From Anaerolineae bacterium (GTDB lineage Bacteria > Chloroflexota > Anaerolineae > Aggregatilineales > Phototrophicaceae), in contig JAJECX010000030.1 in assembly GCA_022821805.1 (NCBI GenBank), positions 50,780 to 114,779 of the forward strand: a DNA stretch of 64,000 nt. The letters are read 5' to 3'. Positions within the stretch are counted from its first letter, which is position 1. Every line of letters begins with the position of its first letter. The translations under genes were made by a program, and so were the position numbers. Of this stretch, positions 63,548-64,000 are shown in pieces. The notes beneath the pieces were generated by a model. It was given only the letters and a program-made list of their open reading frames with translations. It made no database searches and had not been told where the DNA came from.

Positions 63548-64000
63548 CGTTTCCTCCTTCGTTGGACGATAAGTTTGCCGCAAGTTATTCGACGCGCGTA
63601 TTATTGCATAAACTGCCGCCATATCGCCATAGGCGAAACTGAAGCGCGTTCCTGTGGCTGCCGTTTTCTCCACCCCCTCAGTCCCCCCAAAGCATTGGGG
63701 GACCCCCGAGGCGCATTGGCTTCGATCTTTCGATGAAGATCCTGCGGTTGTCAGTCATGGAAGTGGTGAATCATGCGGACATGGCTCACACCTTACTGTG
63801 TATAAGGCTTGTCCGCTACTATGATTCCAACTTAAATGAAACGCATATACAATGTATTGCAAACTCAATTGGGATCATCTTCGTACCAATTTGAGCGAAA
63901 ATCGCCCAAAATCCTGTCGTTCGGCATGCAAATCGAAACTTTTTTGTTGTTGGCTTGGTCTTTTGCATCAATTGTGCCAAATTAGACCTTCAGTAGCGGA
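63548..64000. other. 453-nt region without recognisable genes
   Basis: A hairpin GTCCCCCCAA-AGCA-TTGGGGGAC lies at 63681-63703. From about 63770 the sequence becomes AT-rich, with several TATA-like stretches, and runs to the window edge. No frame with coding character and no RNA gene is visible. The promoter for the long minus-strand operon should lie in 63548-63650 but no clear -10/-35 pair stands out. Confidence 0.55.

Noticed and set aside
63770..64000. Possible tRNA or replication origin in the AT-rich end
   Set aside because: No cloverleaf, CCA end or DnaA-box cluster could be found by eye.

Overview
The window is high-GC bacterial DNA dominated by ABC sugar, nucleoside and peptide uptake operons with linked catabolic genes, frequent GTG/TTG starts, many short palindromic repeats between genes, and no rRNA or tRNA that I could recognise. 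This gene mix and repeat style fit a heterotrophic Chloroflexota (Anaerolineae/Caldilineae-like) chromosome. That is inference: no 16S gene or other taxonomic marker is present.

Layout. 0-8.6 kb: a plus-strand sugar operon (BtpA-like protein, M29 aminopeptidase, Tat-exported binding protein, two MalFG-type permeases, then a Gfo/Idh/MocA oxidoreductase and an FGGY kinase). 8.6-17.1 kb: housekeeping and mixed genes (DUF1801, PHP phosphatase, CFA synthase, LuxR regulator, CoaE, a Leu/Ile/Val-type binding protein, a PycTM/SLATT-like membrane protein, GatA). 17.1-19.9 kb: an AT-richer defence island with a probably truncated abortive-infection gene and a complete type II restriction-modification system with its own controller (C) protein and matching candidate operators in front of M and of C-R. 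20-30 kb: asparagine synthetase, a PfkB kinase, a membrane-anchored HNH nuclease, a SIS-domain isomerase, a DUF4160/DUF2442 pair, a methyltransferase-HNH fusion, an M42 peptidase and a nucleoside hydrolase. 30.3-46.5 kb: a small secreted protein, a GT39-like membrane enzyme, then a BMP-type nucleoside ABC transporter whose binding-protein gene is separated from its ATPase/permease genes by a second (SacI-like) restriction-modification pair. A run of ADP-ribosylglycohydrolase, PfkB kinase, YjbQ and nucleoside hydrolase genes follows. 46.6-63.5 kb: an all-minus-strand catabolic region with two tandem-domain SnoaL proteins, a MalEFG transporter, a LacI regulator, and an operon with a PL22-like lyase, DHDPS-family aldolase, enolase-superfamily dehydratase, BNR/sialidase-like protein, oxidoreductase, hydrolase and a Dpp-type ABC transporter. 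It looks adapted to uronate or acidic-glycan breakdown.

The most unusual signal is not a gene. Six intergenic copies of a 19-nt mini-hairpin carry a nearly invariant 11-nt loop (GCGTAGACACT or its complement) closed by a 4-bp stem whose sequence differs between copies but stays complementary. Several copies interrupt other repeat families, and one splits a GTAG-headed REP-like palindrome cleanly. The second notable point is the density of defence-type genes: two R-M systems, a methyltransferase-nuclease fusion, an Abi relic and a PycTM-like candidate within about 22 kb.
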